A stretch of 64,000 bases of DNA, taken from Sipunculus nudus. Taxonomy: Eukaryota > Annelida > Sipuncula > Golfingiida > Sipunculidae. Positions 22,789 through 34,682 of the stretch are shown piece by piece (positions within the stretch are counted from its first letter, which is position 1; every line of letters begins with the position of its first letter). The position numbers and the translations under genes are program-made. The notes beneath the pieces are model-generated. The model saw only the letters and a program-made list of their open reading frames with translations. It was not told where the DNA came from and ran no database searches. The stretch lies in the NCBI GenBank assembly GCA_026874595.1, contig CM049316.1, forward strand, positions 64,647,176-64,711,175, read 5' to 3'.

Positions 22789-24185
22789 ATTAAGACGCAG
22801 TGTTGTTGAAGTTGAAATGCAAAGAAAATATAACGTAGTAAGACGTCCATCGGAACTTCAACTGAACGGGTTTTACAGCACCGGGAAAATGGGCGTCATT
22901 GTCCATTGACTGTTAAGGCCAGTTATTCACTTGCCTTATATGTAGATATTATATGGTTTATGGCTTAAACTGCTGGTATATTAATGAGATGTAGATCACT
23001 CCTGATACTAAACGTTCTTTCAACCCCCCTGTAACGAAGTTGTTAGTAAACACGCACACTGATCCATATTTACAAACAAAAACGCATGTAATCAGAAAAG
23101 GTTGACCTAACATGTGCGGAAATTGAAAGATCATTTGTTTTAAGTTGTGAGAATATATGAAGATTTTTGCTAAAATCTGGTTCTTCTGATGTCCTTGTTG
23201 CACGTGTTTAGGTAATGACCGGCGACCGTTTCCGCCCCCCCCCCCCCCAGTTACAAACACATGGATATAAACATAACGGATATCCTGTGGGATGTAGGAT
23301 CGACGCTATTTTGGCTTAATTTTAGAAAAGACCCAATTAATTATCTTTATTTAATATACCTGAGACATATACCCCTATAAAATTTGAAAACTAGTCCGGT
23401 AGTTTGTTACAAGCTTCAAATATACAACTAGTTTGTCTCTTCGTTTTTCAAATCGATAAACCAAATGATATTTAAGTTAGAAAAATTAAATATATATATC
23501 CCCAATTCATTCGTTCCGGATACACTTGTTTTTGTCTTGTGCTGAGTATATACTTATTCTAGTATTTTTAACAATAAAAGAAAATTGACAAGTTCTCAAA
23601 ACCGATTGACAGTAATTTGGGGAAATATGTCGTCACTTTCTCCCAACATTTTCGTTTTATAGGAATATATGTGAATCTGTTGGCGCACTCTATGTCCTGG
23701 GGTCCTAAACTACTTCATATTGGAGTAAAGGCTTTACATGTGTCAATCAATAGCTGTCTGTGAAAGCTGACACATGTTTAATAGTAAAGATGCTAAATTT
23801 TTTTGTTTGTGCAACCGCGAAACACGTTTGTCCCATCAACCAGACCCTTTACTCTATCTCCTATTTCACAGACACGGGGGACACAACATGGCTGGGTTTT
23901 TATTTGTCAGGAGAGAGCTTAAACGCAGTTTCCCATTTATTATTTAGATTTTGTAAAAAGTGAGGGGAAAACTAGCGAGTCTAAAGTTGATTTATGTTGT
24001 CTCTGCACCTGGGAGGCTTCTCTTTGCAGTTTTCCCTCGAGCCTTGCTATGTCACTGTTTCCAAGCGACAGCTACCAGAAACCTCCTAAATATACCAAGC
24101 AGGAAGCCGGGCTGGAATACGGACAGCGGTGACATGGATATGTCGTAAACCCCGGTAATAAATCGTGAAAAGCCTCGCAGATTTC
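22789..24185. other. Intergenic sequence, no gene seen
   Basis: Contains a C run at about 23236-23248. The frames at 23760-24148 have no recognised domain. Confidence 0.5.
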
Positions 24186-24488
24186 TTTCACTAACTTAGT
24201 CTCATGCGTTCCGCCGCCCGGTCTAGTTTCGTCATAAAATTCACGGATCATCTTTGCTGTTTTTTAATACTTCAACCGATATTTCAGTAACCAGGGACAC
24301 CCAGCGTCTGTCAACTTTTAATGTTTACAATAACTTTTCACTAACTTAGTCTCATGCGTTCCGCCGCCCGGTCTAGTTTCGTCATAAAATTCACGGATCA
24401 TCTTTGCTGTTTTTTAATACTTCAACCGATATTTCAGTAACCAGGGACACCCAGCGTCTGTCAACTTTTAATGTTTACAATAACTTTT
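24186..24488. repeat. Exact tandem duplication, 150-bp period
   Basis: 24186-24338 and 24336-24488 match without visible difference; landmarks are CTAACTTAGTCTCATGCG at 24191 and 24341. The unit looks non-coding. Confidence 0.95.
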
Positions 24489-25193
24489 TGATTAGTCATT
24501 ATTCGTTAAAAAAAAAACAATTTTTTTGCCAAATTTCATTGCTTTTCTGAAATTGAGATTGTTCTACGACAGAACTTTATTCTAATTTCAACTGTCATTT
24601 AGCCCTATATACTCAGTTATAATAAAAGCACCTTGCATGTGCGAAGTGTACCGCCAGGACATACTGCACATTCAAAGTGTCTGAAGCTATAATTACAATA
24701 TTTACCAAAATTTTAATGTTACATAGGGTCGTCAAGTCTCAACATCTATATTTTTTTATTTATGACAACATTTGCACAGCAAAAAATTAGTGTGAAAAGA
24801 ATAATGATACACAGATTTGTCACCATGAAACCTCTTACAGAAAAGTATTTGTTCACAGCATGTCATTTTTCACTCTGACACTGTTTAATGCAGAAAGCAT
24901 TGAACATAATAGGTAGATATATATATATAGGTTAGCACATATATAATATATATAATATATCAATTTCCTGAAAAGTATCAAAACTGCAATGTTTAAGTAT
25001 ATTGCCAGGCTGTAAACTTTTGAACTATTTGTATTTGTAAACAATTGTATCTTTCGGATATACATGAAATGAAATGTAGAAGTATTCAGCTTCCATTAGC
25101 ATCACTTGACTATCATCTCCACTCAGAGAGTAGCCTTGACAACCCGACTAAGTAGGCAATGATAATTTGGCTGGTAAGCCTACTTGCACTGAC
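24489..25193. other. Intergenic sequence, no gene seen
   Basis: AT-rich, with a short TA tract near 24917 and no recognised gene. Confidence 0.5.
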
Positions 25194-25638
25194 CAATGGC
25201 GGATCCAGATGTAATATCTCTCATTTTATCTTTTTCTTTTCCCAGTTATTCATAATTAATTTTAATTTTTTATATCTTTTTTGTTTCCCTTGCAATTGAA
25301 TTATGAATTTATTCACAGTTTATTACATTCTAATTTCTAAGTTGAGGATATTTATGAACAGCCCTGTGACTAAGATAGTATCTAAATGTTTCTATTCTGA
25401 GCGAGCGAGTCTTTCCGTTATTACTCTCCTCTGGGTCATAACAATGAACATGGCTTTAGATTTCATTCATATAGGTAAAATTATTTATATATTTCATAGT
25501 ATGAAAATATACTACGTAATATATATATATATATATAATATAATATAATATTGCTTGATACCCATGCTTCAACCGCTAAGACAGTATATTAGCCTGTATA
25601 CTAGTCCCCCTGTTCAAGAATATCTGGATCCGCCATTG
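25194..25638. mobile_element. 445-bp non-autonomous DNA transposon with 17-bp inverted ends
   Basis: CAATGGCGGATCCAGAT at 25194-25210 is the exact reverse complement of 25622-25638. CTGAC borders both outer edges (25189-25193 and 25639-25643), giving a 5-bp target duplication. The CARTGGCGGATCCAG end resembles hAT-type miniature elements, although those normally make 8-bp duplications. The interior is AT-rich and has no transposase. Confidence 0.85.
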
Positions 25639-26144
25639 CTGACAGCTGGTCGTAATGTCAGTGGACCGTATGGCGATACACAAAGAGTGACATTTCAGAA
25701 CATACAACATCAGAACGACACAATTAAATAGAGATTAAAGTAAAGCTTCTATAATTAATAACCGACATCAAGAATCGAAAGTTCTGTATATCAAGTTAAC
25801 GGATTTGGTCACAGAGGGTTAAAATCTGATTTAGGGTCCCCGGACAGCCCGTGCTTGTTGTGGTGGACACAAATTAATAAAACTTTCATGTGGGGGCCCC
25901 GATACAGATTTCCCCAAAGTCTGTCACTGCGTTGTCTCCGTGCTTGACAGCTCGACACTGATGCCAAATACATCAACTTTAATATTAGACCTGTCACGTT
26001 GTATTTCCACTTCCTTTCTACAGATCGGTGCATAAGACGTGAGACATTATCGACGTAGCCTGATGCTGTTTAGGGTTTTTGTCTTTTTAATTGTGATTTA
26101 AATGTTTTCATCTCATTACAACTTAAATGTTTAAAGCCAATTTT

Positions 26145-26420
26145 TACAAGCGGGTTTTAGTGTGTAAGTAAAATGTCAGCCCCCATGAGCGGTTTTGAGA
26201 AACTGGGAGACATAAACATGTAAGGGCTCGATAATGGCGTGGGGATGTCTCACACACAAGTGCTCCTGGAACAGCGTTCAGACGACTATCTATTTGTGGA
26301 CAGAGTTTGGTAACAAGAAGACGTGTATCGGCTAAGTTTAGAGCGGAATAACTTTTTAATCAAGCCCAAATCCTCAATTAAAGTAGAATTACAGCTTTAA
26401 TGTTATTCAAATCCAGACTG
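26145..26420 (+). repeat. Dispersed repeat, copy 2 (related to 5805 and 27600)
   Basis: Contains GAGTTTGGTAACAAG, GTGTATCGGCTAAG, AGCGGAATAACTTTTT and AAGCCCAAATCCTC, which align in order with 27740-27830. Confidence 0.5.
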
Positions 26421-26914
26421 ATGTCTGTACTTTGTTTAATTTGTTCAGTCCATACTGGTATTATTTACAAAACAAGAAATAGCAACCACATACCTTCATC
26501 AATATTGAATTTGAACGTTAATACCGTCACGGTTCAACACCGCATTCAAGGTTACCTCTAGAACAAAGCCGCCAGTAGTAATACCAATGAATGAAATTGT
26601 CGTATGTATGACATTGGGATACAATCCTATGAATTAAAACGTGTATCAGTGAAAAAGATTACTTCTAATTTATAAAGGATCGTTCCTAGGATGTTATCCT
26701 ATCCATCAACACAATTACATCAAACATTTTCAGAGTTTTTTGCGTATAATTGCAAACAGACAAACAAAATAATAAGGTGAAAACATATAATAACTCTCCA
26801 GCTGGTTTAGGTATAAATATATTTAGAATTATTATCTAAATTGTTGATGAACTTGAACCGACATTCCACACACACAGGCACACACACACACATATATATA
26901 CATATATAAATATG

Positions 26915-26949
<35 letters not shown>

Positions 26950-27599
26950 TAAAATTGCTTCCAAATTGTAGCCATTAATATAAATTGTTATATTTAAAAT
27001 CACTAAATATTTTTTTTGCTGAACTTGAATCGATATTCCATGTTAAAGTCAGCTAGTCATCTATTTTTTTCGGTAGAATTTCATGCTTACATATTAATTA
27101 ACTGTAGGTTATTCTAGTTAGGGTGACTATTCACCTACCTGCTGAAAACAAAATTCTGTGATGTCTGGCTTCCTCTGTGTACATATTATTGATGTAAGGG
27201 TAAGTTTGGTCGTGCATAGTTCTTGTAAGGCCTCCGTGAAGGATGTATGAACTTGTTTATCAACAACATGTTTGTAAAACACAGCAATTATGACCATTGG
27301 GAAGAACATGTAACCTAAGGTTGTAGGTTGCCTATATGCGGATGTAGAAAGGTCACTTGTTGCAAAACGCCATTTGCAAAGCTCTGGCTCATCTGCCAGA
27401 TGCCCTTGTTGAATTTGTTATATTTTGGCGGGCCCCACATATTTTATTAATATACACGTTGATATATTCAAAAAGGTTGTGTCTATGTGTGGTAATATAC
27501 ACGTTTTCTGGTATAGTTGGCTGCATATGTGCGGAAGTTGGGGGTCACTCGTTTCAAACATTATCCTATAGCCACTCTTCTCAAATAAATGCTTCAAAA
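26421..27599. other. Intergenic sequence with AT microsatellite
   Basis: CA/TA dinucleotide repeats occur at about 26870-26950. No gene was recognised; the overlapping frames at 27127-27633 on both strands have no domain. Confidence 0.5.
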
Positions 27600-27850
27600 A
27601 CGGTATGAAATTTCGACATGCGACCTGTGACATCCGGTTTTAAGTATGTACAATAAATGGCCTGTCAAGGTTTGACAAGGGCGCTTGGATGCTACACGAA
27701 AGTATTTCGAGGACAGCCTCCAGACGAGAAATAACTGCCAAGAAAGTCTGCTGGCAAAGTGACATGTATCGGTAAGTTGTAAACGGAGTAAGGCTTTTTT
27801 GAGCCACGCCCAAACTCTTAAATTATTGTCGGATTGAAACATTAATAATA
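27600..27850 (+). repeat. Dispersed repeat, copy 3 (related to 5805 and 26145)
   Basis: Shares TTTCGACATGCGAC with the 5.8-kb copy. It also shares GTATCGG, AACGGAGTAAGGCTTTTT and CGCCCAAACTC with the 26.1-kb copy. Confidence 0.5.
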
Positions 27851-28845
27851 CAGTAATTCAACAATTTCATCGTGTTTTATATCTGAACCGTACAATCACA
27901 ATTGGTTATACCTCATGTTCAAGTTTTTCACTGTAATCGGCCTCTTATGTTAACATGAGGATCTATTTAATATTAAGCAATCCCCTAAAAATCCTTGAGT
28001 TGTGTTTCAAAGTCAGTCCTGTCTCCACAGGGATTCAGTGTTATCCTTGTAACTTGAAACTTGATGGCACTGAAATATGAGTTGATTGACGCTCGTGTCT
28101 TGGTGTTCTTTCAATGCCCTCTTCCCGAGTCCCGGCGATGACGTCTTTCTGCCCATTAGCAAAATTAAGGTCTATACCAGGACGTTCTTATGTAAAGAAT
28201 ACTGTCTCACAGCAGCTGACACATGGAGGCATCTGCTCTCACGTATATATTTTTTTGCCACAAGCTTCCATAGAAGTCTACATCTATTAAAGATTCAAAG
28301 AAAACACTTTCAAAGAGAAGTAAGCCTCAACTCCAATAACAGCTCGTTGGAGTTCATTGAATGGGAACTGTTGAGTTACAGGATGAAGATGTGTGGGGAA
28401 AATAAAATAAAACTATAGCTCATAAATCTCTAAATAAGCATGCAAAAACTCCGAGAGGAAATACAAAGCTTGTCAATCACAGTGTCGATGACGTCATAGC
28501 TCTCCCAGTATTCTAGTATAATATGAGCGTGAAAGTTGCAGTCTAGAATATTTTCCCTTTATCAGTTAAGTACATGCTGCAAACATGGTTTAATATCCAT
28601 AAAAGTTGAAATATCTAAATCTTGAATCAAAAGTATATTATATTCACTGATCATATCGTGTTCTTTGACTTTTTACAGTGTGGTTTTTTTTTTCCTATAT
28701 CAGTCCCAGCATCACCTTTTTAGGGAAATCCTAGAACCAACTCGAATTCTGAAAAAAATACAAAAAATCATAATGAAGTAAATTAGGGCCGTTACAAAGA
28801 AACTTCAATAAAGAGAGTATAAAAAGATAATCTCAGTTACAGATT
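27851..28845. other. Intergenic sequence, no gene seen
   Basis: A 110-codon plus-strand frame at 28086-28418 shows no recognisable domain. A CRE-like palindrome TGACGTCA is at 28489-28496. Confidence 0.45.
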
Positions 28846-29031
28846 GGGCTCAAGCGCATGCAAAATACAGCTGCCCGACAATTCACAAAAAAGCGAGATC
28901 GCATAACGCCTATCCATATTTATTGAACTTCATTGGCTACCCGAGGAGTATAGGTTGCAATAAAAGGTTTATTGTAAACTTGTCGAGCGACACCAACCAG
29001 CACGAGCTCTTAATTTGTTTCTTTCGTACAA
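28846..29031 (+). mobile_element. LINE remnant, C-terminal part of reverse transcriptase ORF
   Basis: Frame 1 reads LKRMQNTAARQFTKKRDRIT followed by PIHIY and a stop. With one frameshift at about 28924 it continues as ELHWLPEEYRLQ, another stop, then KVYCKL. The arrangement RMQNTAAR, then ITPI, then LHWLP, then a YR-containing stretch is characteristic of the region after the catalytic palm in CR1/L2/Jockey-like LINE proteins. At least one frameshift and two stops make it a dead fragment. Neither the catalytic domain nor a 3' tail is adjacent. Confidence 0.8.
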
Positions 29032-29280
29032 TTAAAAGTCCCAAGTCAAGGAAGTCTATTATGTATGGAAATAGATCCTTTAGAACATGAACTCCCATAT
29101 AACTTATGTTTAAAAAATAAATAAAATAAATCTATTATGATTAACAAATGATAGCCCTGCCTGGGCTTTAGTGTATTTACGTTTACTACTAAATGCTTAA
29201 AATAAACGTGCTTTCATAACCGATAGACGTTACTTAGCACCAGCTCTTATCACTGATGCCCTGTAAAGTCCGTATGGTGA
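29032..29280. other. Intergenic sequence, no gene seen
   Basis: Probably the decayed remainder of the LINE fragment; no motif is legible. Confidence 0.4.
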
Positions 29281-29345
29281 ATCCCTGATATTTGCATATT
29301 AGGGCGGCACAAGGCTTCTGACGATTCCCTTGCATTTGCATATCA
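29281..29345 (+). promoter_or_regulatory. Two octamer (ATTTGCAT) motifs in a short direct repeat
   Basis: ATTTGCAT occurs at 29290-29297 and 29334-29341, 44 bp apart. Each copy sits in a similar context (ATCCCTGATATTTGCATATT and GATTCCCTTGCATTTGCATA). The following 400 bp are richer in CpG than the surroundings. Octamers bind POU factors in animals and are found in histone and snRNA promoters. No transcript is evident here, so function is unproven. Confidence 0.25.
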
Positions 29346-30324
29346 TGCCGTCACGCCCCCTGTGAATGGCAATGTTGCTACGAGGACGCGAGCAGCGGTC
29401 AACAACGGCAATTCACAGCTCAACCCGCTTGGTAACATTTACACTGAAATCATTTTTTCAGAACGTCCACACATGAACTTTCATGTCCTATGATATATCT
29501 CTGCTGTCGAACCTACAGTCCATGGGCCAAATGTAAGTGCATTTTAGACACTAACTGTCGCATCGATTTTGACCTGCGTATTTGTTAGTGTTGAAGTTAC
29601 ACTTGAAAGTCTTGCCACTGCAAAGTTGCCAACAAGCTGATCGCCGTGATCGTTTCAGCCAGCCGGTACATGAATTACAGTTTGACTGCGTTCGTCGCGG
29701 GTGGTCCTGAATAGATCACGCTGAATGGCTGAGCTAGAGATACGTTTTTAAACCGGCCTGCTTTGAAAAGCGATTGTCTAATAAACACTGACACACTGAC
29801 TCAATGAGGCTGAGTGTTTTAATGTTGAAAGTCTTGCCGTACTCAGAAAAGCCGAGGACCATAACTTATTAGGACTGATTTAATGGGGAATATAAAAAGC
29901 AAGCTAGAAGCCCATTATAGGCGGTTACTGGATTAATCATGTTGGTTTTGAAAAAAAAGATTCTGGGAAAGACCACTATAATTACTCCCTACGTCACTGG
30001 GAAAGACCTTAGTTCAGCGAGGCGTCGATGTATGCCGCTGACTGTCCGGTACGGCCCAAGTTTACCAGTCGATGAAATAAGAGGATCAGAGAGTGGTAAT
30101 TAGTTAAAGAACTATCCAAGAGGTGGCAGTACCGACACTGAGTGCAATACAGTGAGAAAACGTTTGATTTTTCTGTCAGAGGCATCAATTAAGAGCAATT
30201 TCAGTGACTGGGCCAGTCAAAACAAATGATTATCAAAGTTACCACACAAAAGATGGGTACTTTTTACAGGAAGAGAGTATATTGATATTCCTTACTATGC
30301 AGAAAAAAACGAGCCATCCCATAA
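29346..30324. other. Intergenic sequence, slightly CpG-richer
   Basis: No coding frame was recognised. The first 400 bp carry more CpG than the surroundings. Confidence 0.45.
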
Positions 30325-30739
30325 TTTCATATACAAATTATATCTTTTATATTAAAAAAAATCATTTCCTTGTAGCGCTCATGAATAAAAACTCATCTAA
30401 AAATGGTCATGGCTTTTCCTCCGTTTTAGCAAAAAAACCACAGGCGCTTGAATCCCTATTTATAATAAATTAATCATATCTCCAATGATTCTGTAACTCC
30501 CGTAGTTTTTTGAACGATCATGTGGATTACGCATAAAAGGAAGATAAAGCGAGTATAAACGGGTCGAGAACGAAACTTTCCTCTTTATCGCACGAAAGGT
30601 TATGGCTGAAAGGTTTTTTTTACACGCGTATCCATGACCAGATTTGAAATGGCTCATTAGACGTGTCTGGCCAAAACGTTGAGATAACTAACAATTTATG
30701 TTAATTTTTGTTGTTGTTGGAAAATGGTTAATTCTAGTC

Positions 30740-31175
30740 ATCAAAGCGTGATTACTGATAAAAAAATGCTCAAGGCTTATGAAGAAAAAACTTGCTAACG
30801 TTGTCAAAATGGCATAAACTGCAAGTATAAAATGGCATTCGATTAAAAGCTCTGTCGTTTCTTTTATCGGGTTCGGCTCTCGATTGGCATGGCTGGGTCT
30901 CCACTGCTGGGATCGGTGGAGGGAATGCATGCTGCTTTTGCCTTTGTGGTTGTGGGTGCTGTGGCTTTCCTCAGGTCACTGGTACGGACAAAACGGTTGC
31001 GGTCTCTCGCGGCTCCCAGCTTGGGATCATCAGGTCTATCGGCTCAGAAAAACTCTCAAAATTACGCTGAGGGAGCGCACAGGGTTGGGGTCTTGACCAC
31101 AGCAACCTGAAGCTGCCCGATAAAGCGGGAACATCTAAATGAATCAAGCGTGATTTCTGATTAAAAAAATATGCT
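30740..31175 (+). repeat. Insertion in unit A flanked by 35-bp direct repeats
   Basis: An imperfect 35-bp sequence (CAAAGCGTGATTACTGATAA and the following bases) occurs at about 30740-30773 and again at about 31142-31175. Between them lie about 370 bp that have no counterpart in unit B. The inner part (30880-31110) is GC-richer than its surroundings and open in two plus-strand frames, including MHAAFAFVVVGAVAFLRSLV. It could be a captured exon fragment or a local duplication; I recognise no domain. Confidence 0.6.
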
Positions 31176-31728
31176 CAAGAGTGACACAGGATGCAGGTTA
31201 GTAAATTAATTTTACAAGAGATACCTAAATCCGCAGAAACAAATGTCGTTACTAGATAATTTTCATCAAAGCTACGCTGAAATTACGCTGTAACTCGATA
31301 TGCTAAGAGTATAAAAAACACGTAAGAAACCAATTACGGTACCATGGTATTTTTCACTATTCTATCTTTTGAACGGAATAAAGAACAATCAAGACATGAT
31401 GGCGGCGTCGTCTGTTATGTGATAATTCAGGCCACCGACGGGATATTACTTTTAGAGATTTCTGAATGACTGTCGCCAATTAAGTTCCTGAGTAAGGCGC
31501 CAGACTATTTTTGCCAGACGCCACTTAACATGTATGGAAATTTAATGAAAATACTTTGATTATGGGTCAAAAGTTGTCGCTAAAACGGCGGATAGGCATT
31601 CAAAGGATTGCTTTTAACAGTGTATTATCCAATTTTTTTTTAAGAATTTCTAAAAGGACAGACATGAATTCGTAGTGCCTGAAGGATGATGATCTGCCGT
31701 TCCAGAATTCGTTTGTACAAGGCGGGGT

Positions 31729-31747
31729 GGGGGGGGGGGGGGGGGGG
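31729..31747. repeat. Poly-G homopolymer
   Basis: About 19 G residues in unit A of the segmental duplication. The corresponding place in unit B (about 33265) has no such run. Confidence 0.9.
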
Positions 31748-33674
31748 AGAGGGAATGCATTTATTCCTTACTAAATTGTCGTCGAACCAGTACGCGTTTC
31801 ACCTAAACCGGTTAGGTTCTGCAAATGAGAACTATCGAAAATCTTTTAAAGTTCGACGGATTCACAAATGACAAGGGGTTAAAATGACCTTATCACGTAC
31901 AAAGCATATTGAATTGACACGAAGAAAGCGTGTACTTTTTTAATTGATACCTGCCAAAATAATGTACTGAAATCGTTTGCTTACTTGTGTGCATGAGTGT
32001 TTAAAAAGTGGACCGGACGCGATCACTGGCGACAACATAAACACAACGCGAACGCCACCTGCACTTTCCGACCAGGCTTACAACCGGTGTTTCACAACCA
32101 CGCACGTGTATGTTAGGATACTTCTGGTTTGGGATCGGTCGCTCATGCGCAAAACCATATAATTTTCATATATGCATTATTTATTTTATATAGCTTTAAA
32201 ACTCAGTCCTCTGTGAAGCATCCATGAATAAAAACTCATATCACAATAATTATTGCTTTTCTCCCCAGGGCTCGGCATTAAATGTTTGAAGTATTTGCCA
32301 AGTAGGGCAAGTAACATCTAGTTTTTTTACTTGCTTTTATTTGTCAGGAAACTTTTGTATTCAATCAACGTTTTTGTGAGATAATACTTATATCATTGCT
32401 AATGATTGTGAGCCTTTAAAATATTGCAAGCCTTAAAAGACAAAATGAAACTGAAAAAAAAACAAAATTACAAATAAGGATATAACATTTGAAGTCTTTT
32501 CGCGTGATCATTCTTGCAAAAAATATATGTGAAACCAAACTTTAATCAAAGTTCAGTATCGTATATAACCTACATGCCTATATCTATGACCAGATTTGAA
32601 CAGGCTCATTAGGCGTGTCTGGCCGAAACCTTGAGATGATTAACAATTTACGTTCCTGTATTTTTGGAAAATGGCTAATTCTAATTATCAAAGGGTGCTT
32701 TCAGATAAAATAATTACTCAGGAGTGACACAGAATGCAGGCTAGTAAATCCACAGGAACAGATGTCATTATTAGATTATTTGCATCAAAGTGAAATTACG
32801 CTGTAACTCGATATGCTAAGAGTACAAGAAAACACTGGGGAACAAATTGCTGTACCAGGGCAATTTTTATTCAATTCTCCTTTGAAATAGAAAAAATAAA
32901 ATCCCAGACATGACGGAGGCCTCGTCTGTTATATGATGATTCAGACCATCGACTGGAAATTACTTTGAACGAAATCTTAATGACTGTCGCGGATTAAGTT
33001 CCTGAGTAAGGCGCCAGTCTATTTTGCCAGACGCCACAGCCGAGGGGTAGTTTGAATGGGAGACAAGTTAATTTGTTTGAAAGATCCTTGGATAATGGAT
33101 CCACAGTAGTCTCTAAAACGCCGGATAAGTATTCAAATGATTGCTTTTAACAAGTTTGTTAACCATATTTTCTGAAGAATTTCTTGAAGGACAGACATTA
33201 ATACGTCGTGTATGCCAGACACGTAAAACTAAATGACCCATACCGTACAAGAATCTTTTTTTTTTCAGGACAGGAGGGACTGCATATATTTTAACTGTAT
33301 CATCGTTAAACCAGTCAGAGTTTGAGTCTATACATTAGAACTATCGAATATCATTAAAAGTTCGACGGATTCGCAAATGCCCAACGGGTTAATGAACATG
33401 TTAATGTACAACTGTTCATCAGCGACAACTATAAATTGATAAGTATAAAAGTACAGTAGATGTACAGTATGACAACATCATATTTAAAATAGCATTTTAC
33501 ATGTGGAGTTGTCGCGCTTAGTTTGTTTCCTATTAACTACTTTAAAAAAATTTAGAGTAAAGTTGTCTCTAGAATTTAATTGGAATTTAAATCTTTGTAG
33601 GCACATGCACGAATTAAATAATTTTTCTGTTCTTCAAACCAAATCCCCAGTCTCTAATATAATTCAAAATACAA

Positions 33675-33676
<2 letters not shown>

Positions 33677-33724
<48 letters not shown>
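33677..33724. repeat. (TA)n microsatellite
   Basis: Uninterrupted TA repeats inside the extra segment of unit B. Confidence 0.95.
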
Positions 33725-33727
<3 letters not shown>

Positions 33728-33850
33728 GTCTCTCAACAACAATGGATTACATATTAACGATACATAACAGGAACCATTTTAAATTCAAGAAGTCAGAGAT
33801 GACCAAAACCTCCACAAGGATTCTCATAAGACCATACTGTGTACACAGCA

Positions 33851-34063
33851 ATCATGTTGAACAACCTCAATCCGGGTCACCAGAAGGTCAAGGTCGTCAC
33901 TAATACCAATGAATAGCTCACTTCAAAAGAAGTAGTCGCATTTCCCAGTGGGATAAATCATGTTAAACAACCTCAATCCGGGTCACCAGAAGGTCAAGGT
34001 CGTCACTAATACCAATGAATAGCTCACTTCAAAAGAAGTAGTCGCATTGCCCAGTGGGATAAA
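33851..34063. repeat. Near-exact tandem duplication, 106-bp period
   Basis: 33851-33956 and 33957-34062 differ at two positions that I can see (GTTGAAC versus GTTAAAC, and TTTCCCA versus TTGCCCA). The unit contains CAATCCGGGTCACCAGAAGG. No coding function is apparent. Confidence 0.95.
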
Positions 34064-34682
34064 ATCCTTGGAATTAAAAAGTTATTAAGGTGATTCAGAT
34101 AGACGCCAAAACTTGTAGGACCTAATCATGTACAAGGCATGTTGAATTGACACGAAAAAATAGCCTTTTCTCTTTAAAATATAATTGGACCCGAAAAAAT
34201 TATGTGCTGAAACTGTTGTCTTACTCCCGTGCACGAAGATTAAAAAGTGGACCGGGCGCGATCACTTGCGCCATCATAATTATAGAGCGGACGCTGCCTG
34301 TTTTCTTTCTCAAACAGTGATTCATAACCCTGCACGTGTGTCCATGTTTACATTCGCAGAATCATAACAAGGTGTTAACCACCTGAAGGGGAGGTACTGA
34401 GACCATGTGCTGGGGTGGTTTTATTGGGAAACATTCGTATAAAGCAAAAATGAACTGACAGTGTGAAAGAACAGGCATAATATTGCTCTTGATTATGTTC
34501 CTTAAATGAATTGTTCCTTGTGTAATATATCCGACCCTCCAGAAAATTTGATCAAAGTATGTTCAGAACATTTTCGCGTGGAGTTGATGACAGACAAAGA
34601 AAAGAACCAAGGATAAAACATAACAAATCTCACAACCTGTCGGAGGTTTAATAAAGTTGAGAAAATAGACATGCCAAGTTAC

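Larger units (their letters stand above)
30325..32155 (+). repeat. Segmental direct duplication, unit A
   Basis: Collinear with 32160-34345. Anchors include CATGAATAAAAACTCAT, ATGACCAGATTTGAA, TAACTCGATATGCTAAGAGTA, AAGTTCCTGAGTAAGGCGCC, AAAAGTGGACCGG and GCACGTGT. Unit A has an extra segment at 30774-31141 that is absent from unit B, and a poly-G run at 31729-31747. Neither unit contains a recognisable gene. Confidence 0.85.
32160..34345 (+). repeat. Segmental direct duplication, unit B
   Basis: Starts immediately after unit A and matches it in order to about 33390. It then resumes at about 34108-34345 (GTTGAATTGACACGAA, AAAAGTGGACCGGGCGCGAT). About 700 bp between (33390-34108) are not in unit A and hold a (TA)n tract and a 106-bp tandem duplication. 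Confidence 0.85.
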
